NCBI RefSeq assembly: GCF_008329435.1
Contig: NZ_NPKN01000005.1
Location: 124,001 to 188,000, forward strand
Source of the DNA: Rhodanobacter sp. T12-5
Lineage (GTDB): Bacteria > Pseudomonadota > Gammaproteobacteria > Xanthomonadales > Rhodanobacteraceae
Length of the DNA stretch: 64,000 nt
Direction: 5' to 3'
Program-made: the position numbers and the translations under genes
Shown: positions 41,601 to 48,889 of the stretch, piece after piece
How positions within the stretch are numbered: the first letter of the stretch is position 1
Layout: every line of letters begins with the position of its first letter
Notes under the pieces: generated by a model
Seen by the model: the letters and a program-made list of their open reading frames with translations, nothing else
Database searches by the model: none
Told to the model about the DNA's origin: nothing

Positions 41601-41633
41601 GGTCCTGCGAAATTTATGGTTGCTGCTGCCCAT
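38601..41633 (-). CDS. Oar-like TonB-dependent outer membrane receptor with carboxypeptidase-regulatory domain
   Basis: A 1010-residue outer membrane protein. A signal peptide (about 1-31) is followed by a carboxypeptidase-regulatory-like beta-sandwich (about 33-110: GAVITVHSADNGFTRSVTADDKG...YRFPFLPVGTYTLEG), a plug domain (about 120-235, with VTREQLARIPVDQNITSV, SFYINGLNVTDFY and EFQVKTGGYSVEFGRTTGG), then a 22-strand barrel ending in an aromatic-terminated strand (LTLSMDF). Oar-type receptors import large ligands or peptides with TonB energy. ATG 41633 has a GGGGAT site. Its position between a transglutaminase-like gene and the lysA operon suggests peptides or muropeptides as ligand. Confidence 0.93.
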   Translation of the reverse strand: MGSSNHKFRRTVLCVALGAGLLSMGAPAAYAGSNDGSVVGHTAAGAVITVHSADNGFTRSVTADDKGNYRFPFLPVGTYTLEGSKGGAPVGQPVNVTVSLGNATTVNLGAAAATTTLETVNVSGSILPGVDVTSTESATNVTREQLARIPVDQNITSVAVLAPGVNKGIAGFGGISFGGSSVAENSFYINGLNVTDFYNRNGFSSAPFAFYQEFQVKTGGYSVEFGRTTGGVINAVTRSGTNEFKFGAEITAEPADWHSAGDNHYRKNGDLYLVSSEDRDSLFKTNVYASGPIVKDKLFFFAMYEARAETPRNTDDLGQTMTRNNAHPGFWGTKVDWHINDSNLLEFMAFSDKDSNVGSVYNYDLASHTRGSKTDEIYTDNGGRNWALTGTSYLTNNLSMKLMYGRNEREAFNRALSDLECNHVGTDGNIATPDMALGCTTSTSVAHRNDVRKQARADFEWTLGDHLVRFGFDHETNTSGYDRYYPGPDAIYYTVYAGNPGDSISNPNGGGVIPPGYTGYVRARRYEINGTFESTNSAYYVEDNWQVTPNLLLNAGLRDDGFDNKDGSGRSYIKMDNMIAPRLGFSWDMKGDGTTKLFGNLGRYYLPVANVINIKQAGGLLDQRTYYAFGGWETKNRDGNEYAMPILGPQLGGVDTSQGDGTVGDLRSEVDHDMDQVYQDEAILGFQQMLDDKWSWGVSGTYRRLHNAIDDMEISATAQCGENGYIGWVMANPGSKVQVWGDTNCDGTPDGYLTVDTSKEGWAMYRQDGVDANGDPVLTYIGQRGWVKPKRTYTAVEFQIDRAWDEKWAFNASYTLSWSRGNAEGPVNSDTNFDDTGRTENFDDPWVNFGGDGYLPNDRRHQLKLRGTYALTPHWLIGADVQALSGTPITGFGVGNPFDYSNYHSYYICVQNCSSTNSADRVYVNSPRGKYGRTPWTYNIGASVTYLLPIGDKGRFKAKLAVYNLLNSKRTLNVDQDLQTTIGDSTNQNFGSPISFQAPRFTQLTLSMDF

Positions 41634-41686
41634 ATCCCCATCTCCCCATCGACGCCGTCGATGCCTCAAATGAAATAGCTGCTGGT

Positions 41687-43210
41687 TCAGTTGTTGTTGC
41701 GTCCCTGCGACACCGGATGGATCTGCCAATCGAAGTCGTAGCCGGTCTGGTCGAAGTAGAGGTTGCCGCCACGCCACTCCGCCTCGCCGCGTTGCGAGTC
41801 CACGTTGTCGGAACGAAAGTGCTGCTTGGGCGGCACGAAGCGGCGCCCGTAGTCGGCGTTGAACGCGATGCGGTACGCATCGAGCCCGCCGAGGTAGAAC
41901 CACTCCAGTGCCTTGTCGTCACCCGGGCCCGGGTGCAGGCGCCCGGTGGTGACATCCATCGGCACCCATCCGTACGGCGCCAGGTACAGGTAGCCCCAGT
42001 CGTGGATGTTGCTGTAGCCGGTGCCGTCGTCCGAGAACACCATGCCCGACTGCCAGCGCGCGGGAATGCCGTTGAGGCGCAGCAGGGTCATCAGCAGCAG
42101 CGTCTGCTGGCCGCAGTCGGCATGGCCGGCGTGCAGCGCGTAGTCGCTGATGTTGCTGATCGTCGAGTATTCGCGTGCGCCGGCCCACGGAATCCTGTCG
42201 ACCGCGGCGAACAGTTTCTGCGCGATGCGGTACGGGTTCTTCTCGTTGCCGACCACCTTGCGCGAGAACGCACGCATCGCGTCGGTGAACACGATGTGCG
42301 GCGCGCGCTCGGCGACGAACGGGGCCAGTTCCGGGGTGATCGTTTCGGCCTGCACCTTGGCCGGGTCGATCGCGTGGTACTGCGCCAGCAGGGTGACTTC
42401 ATAGGTGACGGAGAACACCGTCTTGTGGCCGGCCACCGCAGGCTTCTCCAGGTACACCGTGCGCTGCGCCGCGGACGCCGGCGCGATGTCGTGTTTTGCC
42501 GGCACGCTGGCGACATAGCGGATGTCCTCCTGCTGGCCCGGGATCGCTTGCGGGTAGGGAATCCATGCGCGCACGGTTTCGCCGGCGGGCACCGCATCGG
42601 CATCGACGGTGAGTGTCTGGGTCATGCGTACGCGTCGCGGCAGCACGCTGCTGCGATGCTCGCCGAGCGCCGCGTGGTAGATCGCGCGCTGGTGGGCGTT
42701 CAGCGATTCCATCGGGCCGTCGGTGATCGGCGTCTGCACCGCGCGGCGCGCCACTGCTTGCGGGCTGATCCGGAACAGGTTGCCGGGCGAGCGCTTGAAG
42801 TAGAGCGTGCGGCCATCGATCACCTGATGCTCGAACAGGCCGGCAGCGTCCCATTTCGCGAATTCGGCGTCGGTCAGGTCGGGAATCGACTCGCGCACGC
42901 GCGCCTTGACCTCGTCCGCGCTGAGCGTGAAGTCGAGCAGGATGCGGCGCATGCGTTCGTGCTGGAAAGCCAGCGCGGTTTTCGTGTCGGCGTCGATGCC
43001 CGGCTGTGCCAGTGCGTCGGCGATCGCCGTGTCGGCGGCCTTGAAATGGCCGGCGTCGATCTGCGCCATGATGGGCGCGACGGCGCCGCCGGGTGAGGCT
43101 GCGTCGGCCAGTGCGAACGGGCTGGCCGGCAGCGCGAGCAGGCACAGCAGCATGCGCAGCGCACGGCCACGGCGGCATACTTTCCTCGCGACAGGCAGCA
43201 ACCCATTCAT
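41687..43210 (-). CDS. exported transglutaminase-like superfamily protein
   Basis: A 507-residue protein with a signal peptide (to about residue 37). The second half holds a transglutaminase-like core: Cys in HAGHADCGQQTLLLMTLLRLNGIPARW, His in YSNIHDWGYLYLAPYGW, and Asp in VPMDVTTG. The first half is a beta-rich domain with DUF-type features. These papain-like enzymes usually cleave peptides or amide bonds in bacteria. ATG 43210 follows GGGGTG. It is the first gene leftward from the divergent promoter region and precedes the TonB receptor by 53 bases, so the two are likely co-transcribed. Confidence 0.9.
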   Translation of the reverse strand: MNGLLPVARKVCRRGRALRMLLCLLALPASPFALADAASPGGAVAPIMAQIDAGHFKAADTAIADALAQPGIDADTKTALAFQHERMRRILLDFTLSADEVKARVRESIPDLTDAEFAKWDAAGLFEHQVIDGRTLYFKRSPGNLFRISPQAVARRAVQTPITDGPMESLNAHQRAIYHAALGEHRSSVLPRRVRMTQTLTVDADAVPAGETVRAWIPYPQAIPGQQEDIRYVASVPAKHDIAPASAAQRTVYLEKPAVAGHKTVFSVTYEVTLLAQYHAIDPAKVQAETITPELAPFVAERAPHIVFTDAMRAFSRKVVGNEKNPYRIAQKLFAAVDRIPWAGAREYSTISNISDYALHAGHADCGQQTLLLMTLLRLNGIPARWQSGMVFSDDGTGYSNIHDWGYLYLAPYGWVPMDVTTGRLHPGPGDDKALEWFYLGGLDAYRIAFNADYGRRFVPPKQHFRSDNVDSQRGEAEWRGGNLYFDQTGYDFDWQIHPVSQGRNNN

Positions 43211-43245
43211 CACCACACCCCGATTTCGGAATCCCCTGAAACTGC

Positions 43246-43274
43246 TGTGTAACACGCTTGCAAATGACGGTCAA
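43246..43274 (-). promoter_or_regulatory. candidate sigma-70 promoter for the transglutaminase/TonB-receptor unit
   Basis: On the minus strand TTGACC (43269-43274) and TACACA (43246-43251) are 17 bases apart, about 36 bases ahead of ATG 43210. The region to the right (43275-43325) is AT-rich and includes the imperfect palindrome GAATCAGATATTC (43303-43315), a possible operator shared with the divergent plus-strand genes. Both are by eye only. Confidence 0.4.
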
Positions 43275-43374
43275 TAATTTATGCTTCGATCAAATTAGAA
43301 AAGAATCAGATATTCCTTCACGTTGAAAACCCGTCGGCCGCGCCTATCCGCGAACGACCCAGGAGGGGCTGCTT

Positions 43375-44526
43375 GTGATCCATACGGTATGGCCGTACCT
43401 GGCCGTGATGCTGCTTGCCGCGGGCCTGTTTCCGGCGGTGGAGCGTCGCTACGGCTGGAAGCTGTTCTCGGTGCTGCCGCCGATCGTGCTGACCTACCTG
43501 CTGGTGACCGCGCTGGCGGTGTCGGGCCTGTGGCAGGTCAACGAGGAGATCCATGCCGCGCAGTCGATGCTGGTGGCGCGGCTGGTGCCGGCGCTGCTGT
43601 TCCTGCTGATGATCAACTGCGACCTGCGCGCGATCTGGGCGTTGGGGCCGCGCGTGCTGGCGGTGTTCGCGTGCACCTCGGTCAGCCTGTTCGTGGCCTT
43701 CATCAGCGCCTTCCTGATCTATCACCGCTGGCTGCCCGGCGATACCTGGCAGCCGCTGGCCGCGCTCTCCGGCAGTTGGGTCGGTGGCACCGCCAACATG
43801 ATCGCGGTGAAGCAGGCGATCGGCATGTCCGACGGGCTGCTGGCGATGTCGCTGCTGACCGACGCGCTGTGCTATTCGATGTGGGTGGTGGTGCTGTTCT
43901 CGGTGGCGCGGCTGGCGCCGGCCTTCAACCGCTGGACCCGTGCGAAGTCCAGCGGCGATATCGAGGTGGCGGTGGCGACTCCGGGCGGCCCGACCACGCC
44001 GGACAGCGTGTTGCTGTGGCTGGGCATGGCCCTGCTCGCCGCGGCGCTGGCCGGCTGGCTGGCGACCAGGCTGCCGACCTCCAGCATGCTCAGCGCGACC
44101 ACCTGGACGATCCTGCTGGCCACCGGCGCGGGCCTCGTCGTCGCGCATACGCCGCTGGCGCGCTATCCCGGGGCCAGCACGATTTCCGGCGCGCTGCTGA
44201 TCAGCGTGGTGGCGGTGCTGGCCTCGCAGAGCAACTTCCAAGGCATCGCCGCCGCGCCGCTGTACCTGTTGTGCGGGGTTACCATCATCGCGATCCACGC
44301 GGTGCTGCTGGTCGGCTTCGCCAAGCTCTTTCGCTTCGATCTGTTCCTGTGCGGCATATCCTCGCTGGCGCATATCGGTGGCGTCGCCGCCACGCCGATC
44401 CTTGCGGCCAGCTACTCCAAGGCGCTGGTGCCGGTAGGCATCCTGCTGGCGTTGCTGGGCTATATCCTCGGTACCGGCTTCGGCATCGTGGTGGCCCATG
44501 TGATGTCGGTACTGGCGGCCGGTTGA
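43375..44526 (+). CDS. DUF819 family membrane transporter-like protein
   Basis: A 383-residue protein with ten or more membrane helices and the DUF819 landmarks: TYLLVTALAVSGLW, LSGSWVGGTANMIAVKQAIGMSDGLLAMSLLTDALCYSMW, and LCGISSLAHIGGVAATPILAASYSKALVPVGILLALLGYILGTGFG. The repeated GGTAN/GGVAATP motifs are like two inverted carrier repeats. DUF819 proteins lie next to muropeptide or dipeptide catabolic genes in many bacteria and are thought to be carriers. GTG 43375 has AGGAGG 8 bases upstream. It heads the plus-strand operon with NlpC/P60, epimerase and RpiR genes. Confidence 0.87.
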   Translation: MIHTVWPYLAVMLLAAGLFPAVERRYGWKLFSVLPPIVLTYLLVTALAVSGLWQVNEEIHAAQSMLVARLVPALLFLLMINCDLRAIWALGPRVLAVFACTSVSLFVAFISAFLIYHRWLPGDTWQPLAALSGSWVGGTANMIAVKQAIGMSDGLLAMSLLTDALCYSMWVVVLFSVARLAPAFNRWTRAKSSGDIEVAVATPGGPTTPDSVLLWLGMALLAAALAGWLATRLPTSSMLSATTWTILLATGAGLVVAHTPLARYPGASTISGALLISVVAVLASQSNFQGIAAAPLYLLCGVTIIAIHAVLLVGFAKLFRFDLFLCGISSLAHIGGVAATPILAASYSKALVPVGILLALLGYILGTGFGIVVAHVMSVLAAG

Positions 44527-44552
44527 TGTCACTTCCCTACAGGACCAGGACG

Positions 44553-45956
44553 ATGCGATTTTCCCTGCTTGCCGCCGCCTTGCTGAGCCTCGCCTTCGGC
44601 GCCGGGTCGACCGCCGCGCGCGAGGCCCCGCCGGCGTTGGCGATCCCGCCTTCGGGCGTGCTCGGGGTGGGCGAGGCGCAGCTCACCCCGGCGTTCTGGA
44701 TCGGCCTGCAGAGCGAGCCCGATCGGGTGATCATGGATCGCGCGACGATCGAGGCGCAGAACGCAAAGCTGTTGCAGATCGACCCGTCGATGCACGACCT
44801 GCGCGCGCTGCCGAAGAACCTGAGCCGCGCACAGGTGGCCGGCTGGATCGAGGCGCTGTCGGAGCTGCCGAAGCATCCGCTGTTCGATGTCGATGGCAAG
44901 CCGGTACCCGCCGCCACGCTGAAAGGCGTGGTAGACAACCTCGCACTCGGCGCGATTCCCGCGCAACAGCCGACGCGCTACGGACTCATCGTGCAGCGCG
45001 CCGCGCTGCGCACGTTCCCGACCACGTTGCGCGTGTTCAGCGCCAAGGGCGACACCGACATCGACCGCTTCCAGGAAAGCGCCGAGTTTCCCGGCACGCC
45101 GGTGGCGATCGTGCATGCCAGTGCCGATGGCCAGTGGGTGTTCGTGGTCAGCCCGCGCTATGCCGCGTGGACCGAAAAACGGAAGGTGGCCGAAGGCAGT
45201 GCGACGCAGGTGTTCGGCTACGTCGACAAGACGCCCTACCGGGTGGTCACCGGGGCCAGCGTGCGCACCGTGTTCACCCGCGAGCAGCCGGCGCTGTCGC
45301 AGTTGCAACTGGACATGGGCACGCGCGTGCCGGTGCTGACCGACCTGCCGCCGGACCAGCCGGTCAACGGGCAGACGCCATACGCCACGCACGTGCTCGA
45401 GTTGCCCGTGCGCGCGGCCGATGGCACGCTGAAGCTCGCGCCGGCGCTGCTGCAGAAAAATACCGACACTTCCGGTGACTACCTGGCGCTGACCCCGGCC
45501 AACATTATCCGGCAAGCGTTCAAGTTCCTCGGCGAACGCTACGGCTGGGGCCACGCGTACGACGGCCGCGACTGCTCGGGCTTCGTCTCCGATGTGTATC
45601 GCAGCATGGGCGTGCAGATGCCGCGCAACACCAGCAAGCAGGCGATCAGCCCCGCGCTGGAGCATCGCGCGTTCACCGGCAAGGACAGCCGCGAGGCGCG
45701 TCTCAAGGCAGCGCACGAACTGCAGGTGGGCGACCTGGTCTACATCCCCGGCCACGTGATGATGGTGATCGGCCAGTTCAACGGCCAGCCCTACGTGATC
45801 AATGACGTCGGCGGCATGACGTATCGCAAACCCGGGGGCGGTTTCGGCCACGTCAAGCTCAACTCGGTCGCGGTGATGCCGCTGATCCCGAACCTGTACA
45901 ACCACGAGCAGAGCTACGTCGATCGCATGACCAGCATCGTGCGCATCCGCCGGTGA
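44553..45956 (+). CDS. NlpC/P60 endopeptidase with SH3 domains
   Basis: A 467-residue exported hydrolase (signal peptide about 1-22). The middle carries two SH3b-like domains (about 115-300), and the C-terminal papain-like domain has Cys341 in GRDCSGFVSDVY, His401 in GHVMMVIG and a third polar residue in YVINDVG. Such enzymes cut the D-iGlu-mDAP bond of murein peptides, as YkfC does beside an epimerase. ATG 44553 has the AGGA site; an in-frame ATG 44526 overlaps the transporter stop. It would release L-Ala-D-Glu for the epimerase encoded next. Confidence 0.92.
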   Translation: MRFSLLAAALLSLAFGAGSTAAREAPPALAIPPSGVLGVGEAQLTPAFWIGLQSEPDRVIMDRATIEAQNAKLLQIDPSMHDLRALPKNLSRAQVAGWIEALSELPKHPLFDVDGKPVPAATLKGVVDNLALGAIPAQQPTRYGLIVQRAALRTFPTTLRVFSAKGDTDIDRFQESAEFPGTPVAIVHASADGQWVFVVSPRYAAWTEKRKVAEGSATQVFGYVDKTPYRVVTGASVRTVFTREQPALSQLQLDMGTRVPVLTDLPPDQPVNGQTPYATHVLELPVRAADGTLKLAPALLQKNTDTSGDYLALTPANIIRQAFKFLGERYGWGHAYDGRDCSGFVSDVYRSMGVQMPRNTSKQAISPALEHRAFTGKDSREARLKAAHELQVGDLVYIPGHVMMVIGQFNGQPYVINDVGGMTYRKPGGGFGHVKLNSVAVMPLIPNLYNHEQSYVDRMTSIVRIRR

Positions 45957-45958
45957 AC

Positions 45959-45969
45959 GGGATATTCCC
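45959..45969. promoter_or_regulatory. GGGATATTCCC palindrome upstream of the epimerase gene
   Basis: A perfect 11-base palindrome straddles the region just after the NlpC/P60 stop, in the 100-base gap before the epimerase gene. A related GATATTCC occurs in the 43.3 kb divergent region. It is a possible RpiR-type operator; evidence is the symmetry and repetition only. Confidence 0.3.
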
Positions 45970-46056
45970 GAGCTTCCGCGCAATGACCAACAAGATGCGG
46001 TTCGACACTCTCCACGAACGCTGCTCCACAAGACAACAGCCATTGGCCACACATCC

Positions 46057-47154
46057 ATGAAAATCACCGACATCCAGTTCGGCATGTTGCGGGTGCCGTT
46101 GAAGACCCCGTTCAAGACCGCGTTGCGCACGGTCAGCACGATCGAGGACATCGTGGTGATGGTGCATACCGACACCGGCCAGGTCGGCTACGGCGAGGCG
46201 CCGGCCACCGCGGTGATCACCGGCGATACCCACGGCTCGATCATCGACGCGATCCGCCATTACATCTCGCCGCGCCTGATCGGCCAGGACATCGCCAACC
46301 TCAACCACATCACCCAGCTGATCCAGAGCGCGATGGAGAAAAACACCAGCGCCAAGGCGGCGGTGGAAATTGCCATCTACGACCTGTGGGGCCAGCTCTA
46401 CGGTGCGCCGCTGTACAAGCTGCTGGGCGGCGGCGATCCGGTGATCACCACCGACATCACCATCAGCGTCGACTACATCGACAAGATGGTGGCCGATTCC
46501 ATCTCGGCGGTGGAGCGCGGTTTCGAGTCGTTGAAGATCAAGGTCGGCAAGGACATCGGCGTCGACATCGAGCGGGTCAAGGCGATCTACGCCGCGGTGG
46601 AAGGCCGCGCGCTGCTGCGGCTGGATGCGAACCAGGGCTGGACCGCCAAGCAGGCGGTGTACGCACTGCAGACCCTGGAGGACGCCGGCATCAAGCTGGA
46701 GCTGATCGAACAGCCGGTGAAGGCGCGCGACCTCGCCGGCATGCGCTACGTCACCGAGCGCGTGCACACGCCGGTGATGGCCGACGAGAGCGTGTTCGGC
46801 CCGATGGAAGTGATCGAGCTGATCCGCATGCGCGCCGCCGACATCATCAACATCAAGCTGATGAAGACAGGCGGCATCTCCAACGCCATCCGCATCGCCG
46901 ACATCGCCGCGATGTACGACATCGAATGCATGATCGGCTGCATGCTGGAAACCAGCATCAGCGTGGCGGCTGCGGTGCACGTGGCGGTGGCCAAGTCCAA
47001 TGTGATCGCCAAGATCGACCTGGACGGCCCGTCGCTGGCGCAGTTCAATCCGGTCGACGGTGGGGTAATCTTCAACGAGTCGGAAATCTCGGTGACGGAC
47101 GCCCCCGGCCTGGGTATCCGCGAGATACGGGGTCTGGAGAGGATCGAAGGTTGA
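46057..47154 (+). CDS. L-Ala-D/L-Glu (dipeptide) epimerase
   Basis: An enolase-superfamily enzyme of 365 residues that inverts the Glu alpha-carbon of L-Ala-D-Glu from murein so that ordinary peptidases can use it. Seen are the acid/base lysines Lys160/Lys162 (SLKIKVG) and Lys267 (INIKLMKTGG), metal ligands Asp190 (LLRLDANQGW), Glu218 (LIEQP) and Asp243 (MADESV), and the GCMLETS and KIDLDGP sequences that mark dipeptide epimerases. The stop overlaps the RpiR gene start (TGATG at 47152). Specificity for Ala-Glu is supported by the NlpC/P60 neighbour. Confidence 0.93.
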   Translation: MKITDIQFGMLRVPLKTPFKTALRTVSTIEDIVVMVHTDTGQVGYGEAPATAVITGDTHGSIIDAIRHYISPRLIGQDIANLNHITQLIQSAMEKNTSAKAAVEIAIYDLWGQLYGAPLYKLLGGGDPVITTDITISVDYIDKMVADSISAVERGFESLKIKVGKDIGVDIERVKAIYAAVEGRALLRLDANQGWTAKQAVYALQTLEDAGIKLELIEQPVKARDLAGMRYVTERVHTPVMADESVFGPMEVIELIRMRAADIINIKLMKTGGISNAIRIADIAAMYDIECMIGCMLETSISVAAAVHVAVAKSNVIAKIDLDGPSLAQFNPVDGGVIFNESEISVTDAPGLGIREIRGLERIEG

Positions 47155-48011
47155 TGTCGCCGCTGGTCAAAATCCGTTCGGAACGCGACCAGATGTCGGC
47201 GGTGGAGCGGCGCATTGCCGACTTCATACTGGAGAACGCGCAGCTGCTGCGCGACTACTCTTCGCAGCAACTGGCCAATGCGTTGGGGATCAGCCAGTCC
47301 AGCGTGGTCAAGTTCACCCAGAAGCTGGGCTTCAAGGGTTATCCGGACCTGAAGTATTCGGTCGGCGAGGCGATCGCCCGCGCCGACAACGGCGACGCGC
47401 CGCAGCTGGCCGCGGCCAGCGAGGGCGAGGCCGGCGGCTCGTCCGCCGGCAATCTGTGGAGGCGCAAGTCCGAGGCTGAGGAGGCGACCCGGCTGATCAA
47501 TCCACCGGAGACGCTGCACGCCGTGGCGGACGCGATCGAACAGGCCGGCCGCAACGGCAAGGTGTTCATCATCGGGTTGGGCGAAGACGACATCTACGCG
47601 CGCAACTTCGCGCTGCGGCTGTCGCTGCTGGGCATCCTCACCGTGCACAACTTCGATACCGCGCGGATGACCGCGAACATCTCCGTCGCCGGCGCCGGCG
47701 ACGTGTTGCTGGTGTTCTCCGAGCACGGCAATCATCCGGCGCTCGGAAAGATTGCCCGCTTCTTTCGCGAGCGCCGCGGCCAGGTGATCACGGTGACCCG
47801 GCATACCGCCAACCCGCTGCGCACGCTGGCCGACCTCGCACTGGTGGTGTCGGCGCACGACGAACTGCCGTACATCCAGCCGTTGCTGTACCAGTCGGCG
47901 CTGCAGCACCTGCTCGACGGCGTGTTCGTGCAGTTGTGTGAAGGTGGCGGCGACCGCCATGCACAGTTGCTGGCCAACCTCGATCGCATCCAGCTGATGC
48001 TGGAGCCGTAG
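47154..48011 (+). CDS. RpiR/MurR-type transcription regulator (HTH + SIS domain)
   Basis: The 285-residue protein has an N-terminal HTH_6 domain (MSAVERRIADFILENAQLLRDYS, then the helix-turn-helix LANALGISQSSVVKFTQKLGF) and a C-terminal SIS sugar-phosphate domain (about 118-250, with FIIGLGEDDIYARNFALRL and VFSEHGNHPALG). RpiR proteins sense phosphosugars; the E. coli member MurR senses MurNAc-6-phosphate. It is coupled to the epimerase by TGATG and probably controls the murein-peptide genes on both strands. The SIS serine motif SxSG is altered here to SEHG, so ligand type is uncertain. A GCCCGC-GAT-GCGGGC hairpin lies at 48035-48049 after the stop. Confidence 0.92.
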   Translation: MSPLVKIRSERDQMSAVERRIADFILENAQLLRDYSSQQLANALGISQSSVVKFTQKLGFKGYPDLKYSVGEAIARADNGDAPQLAAASEGEAGGSSAGNLWRRKSEAEEATRLINPPETLHAVADAIEQAGRNGKVFIIGLGEDDIYARNFALRLSLLGILTVHNFDTARMTANISVAGAGDVLLVFSEHGNHPALGKIARFFRERRGQVITVTRHTANPLRTLADLALVVSAHDELPYIQPLLYQSALQHLLDGVFVQLCEGGGDRHAQLLANLDRIQLMLEP

Positions 48012-48103
48012 CCGCCGGGAATCGGGAAAGCTTCGCCCGCGATGCGGGCTCTAGGTCCAACAACAGCGTATCGCGTGACGATGATCTGCCGGATGGAGAA
48101 TTC

Positions 48104-48889
48104 ATGATTGTTTACCGTCGAACCGTTGCCTTGCTGGCGCTCGTCGTCACGCTTGCCGGCGCCGCGCACGCCGCTGCGGCGACCACGCCATGGCACGACG
48201 CCCGCCAGATGGTGCTGGTCACCACCGCCGACTGGAATGCCGACCACGGCACGCTGCGCACGTTCGTGCGCGACGGCGAAGGTTGGCGCGAGGTGCGCGC
48301 CGCCACGCCGGTGACGATCGGCAAGAACGGCGCCGGCTGGGGCCTCGGGATGAACGCGCCGCAGAATGATGCCGGCGGCCCGGTCAAACGCGAAGGCGAC
48401 AACCGCAGTCCGGCCGGCGTATTCCGCATCGGCGACACCTTCGGCTACGCCGCCAGCGTCGATACCGCGATGCCGTACCTCGCGCTCAATGCCACCCAAT
48501 ATTGCGTCGACGTCAGCGGCGCGGCGCACTACAACCGCATCGTCGATGCGAAGGTGGTCGGCGCCGACGCGGTGAAGGGCTCCACCGAACCGATGCGGCG
48601 CGACCTCCATGCGAACGGCGACCAGCGCTACCGCATGGGCTTCGTGATCGAGCAGAACCCGCAGGCGAGGCCGCAGGCGGGCAGCTGCATCTTCGCCCAC
48701 CTGTGGAAGTCGCCGACCGATGCAACCGCCGGCTGCACCGCGATGACGCCGGCGGTGATGCAATCGCTGCTGGCGTGGCTGAAGCCGCAGGATCATCCGG
48801 TGTTCGTGCTGCTGCCGCAGGCCCAGTACAAGCGGTTGCGCGCCGACTGGAAGTTGCCGCGCGTCGACGCGAGCGGTGATGCTTCATGA
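48104..48889 (+). CDS. exported YkuD (L,D-transpeptidase catalytic) domain protein
   Basis: A 261-residue protein with a signal peptide (to about residue 24). The single YkuD-type domain shows NRSPAGVFRIGDTFGYA and the catalytic HLWKSPTDATAGCTAM block, where His and Cys give the H-x(n)-S/T-x-G-C active site. L,D-transpeptidases link or trim murein peptides, and some act as L,D-carboxypeptidases. It is coupled to the symporter by ATGA at 48886. In this locus a trimming role on stem peptides is possible. Confidence 0.85.
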   Translation: MIVYRRTVALLALVVTLAGAAHAAAATTPWHDARQMVLVTTADWNADHGTLRTFVRDGEGWREVRAATPVTIGKNGAGWGLGMNAPQNDAGGPVKREGDNRSPAGVFRIGDTFGYAASVDTAMPYLALNATQYCVDVSGAAHYNRIVDAKVVGADAVKGSTEPMRRDLHANGDQRYRMGFVIEQNPQARPQAGSCIFAHLWKSPTDATAGCTAMTPAVMQSLLAWLKPQDHPVFVLLPQAQYKRLRADWKLPRVDASGDAS

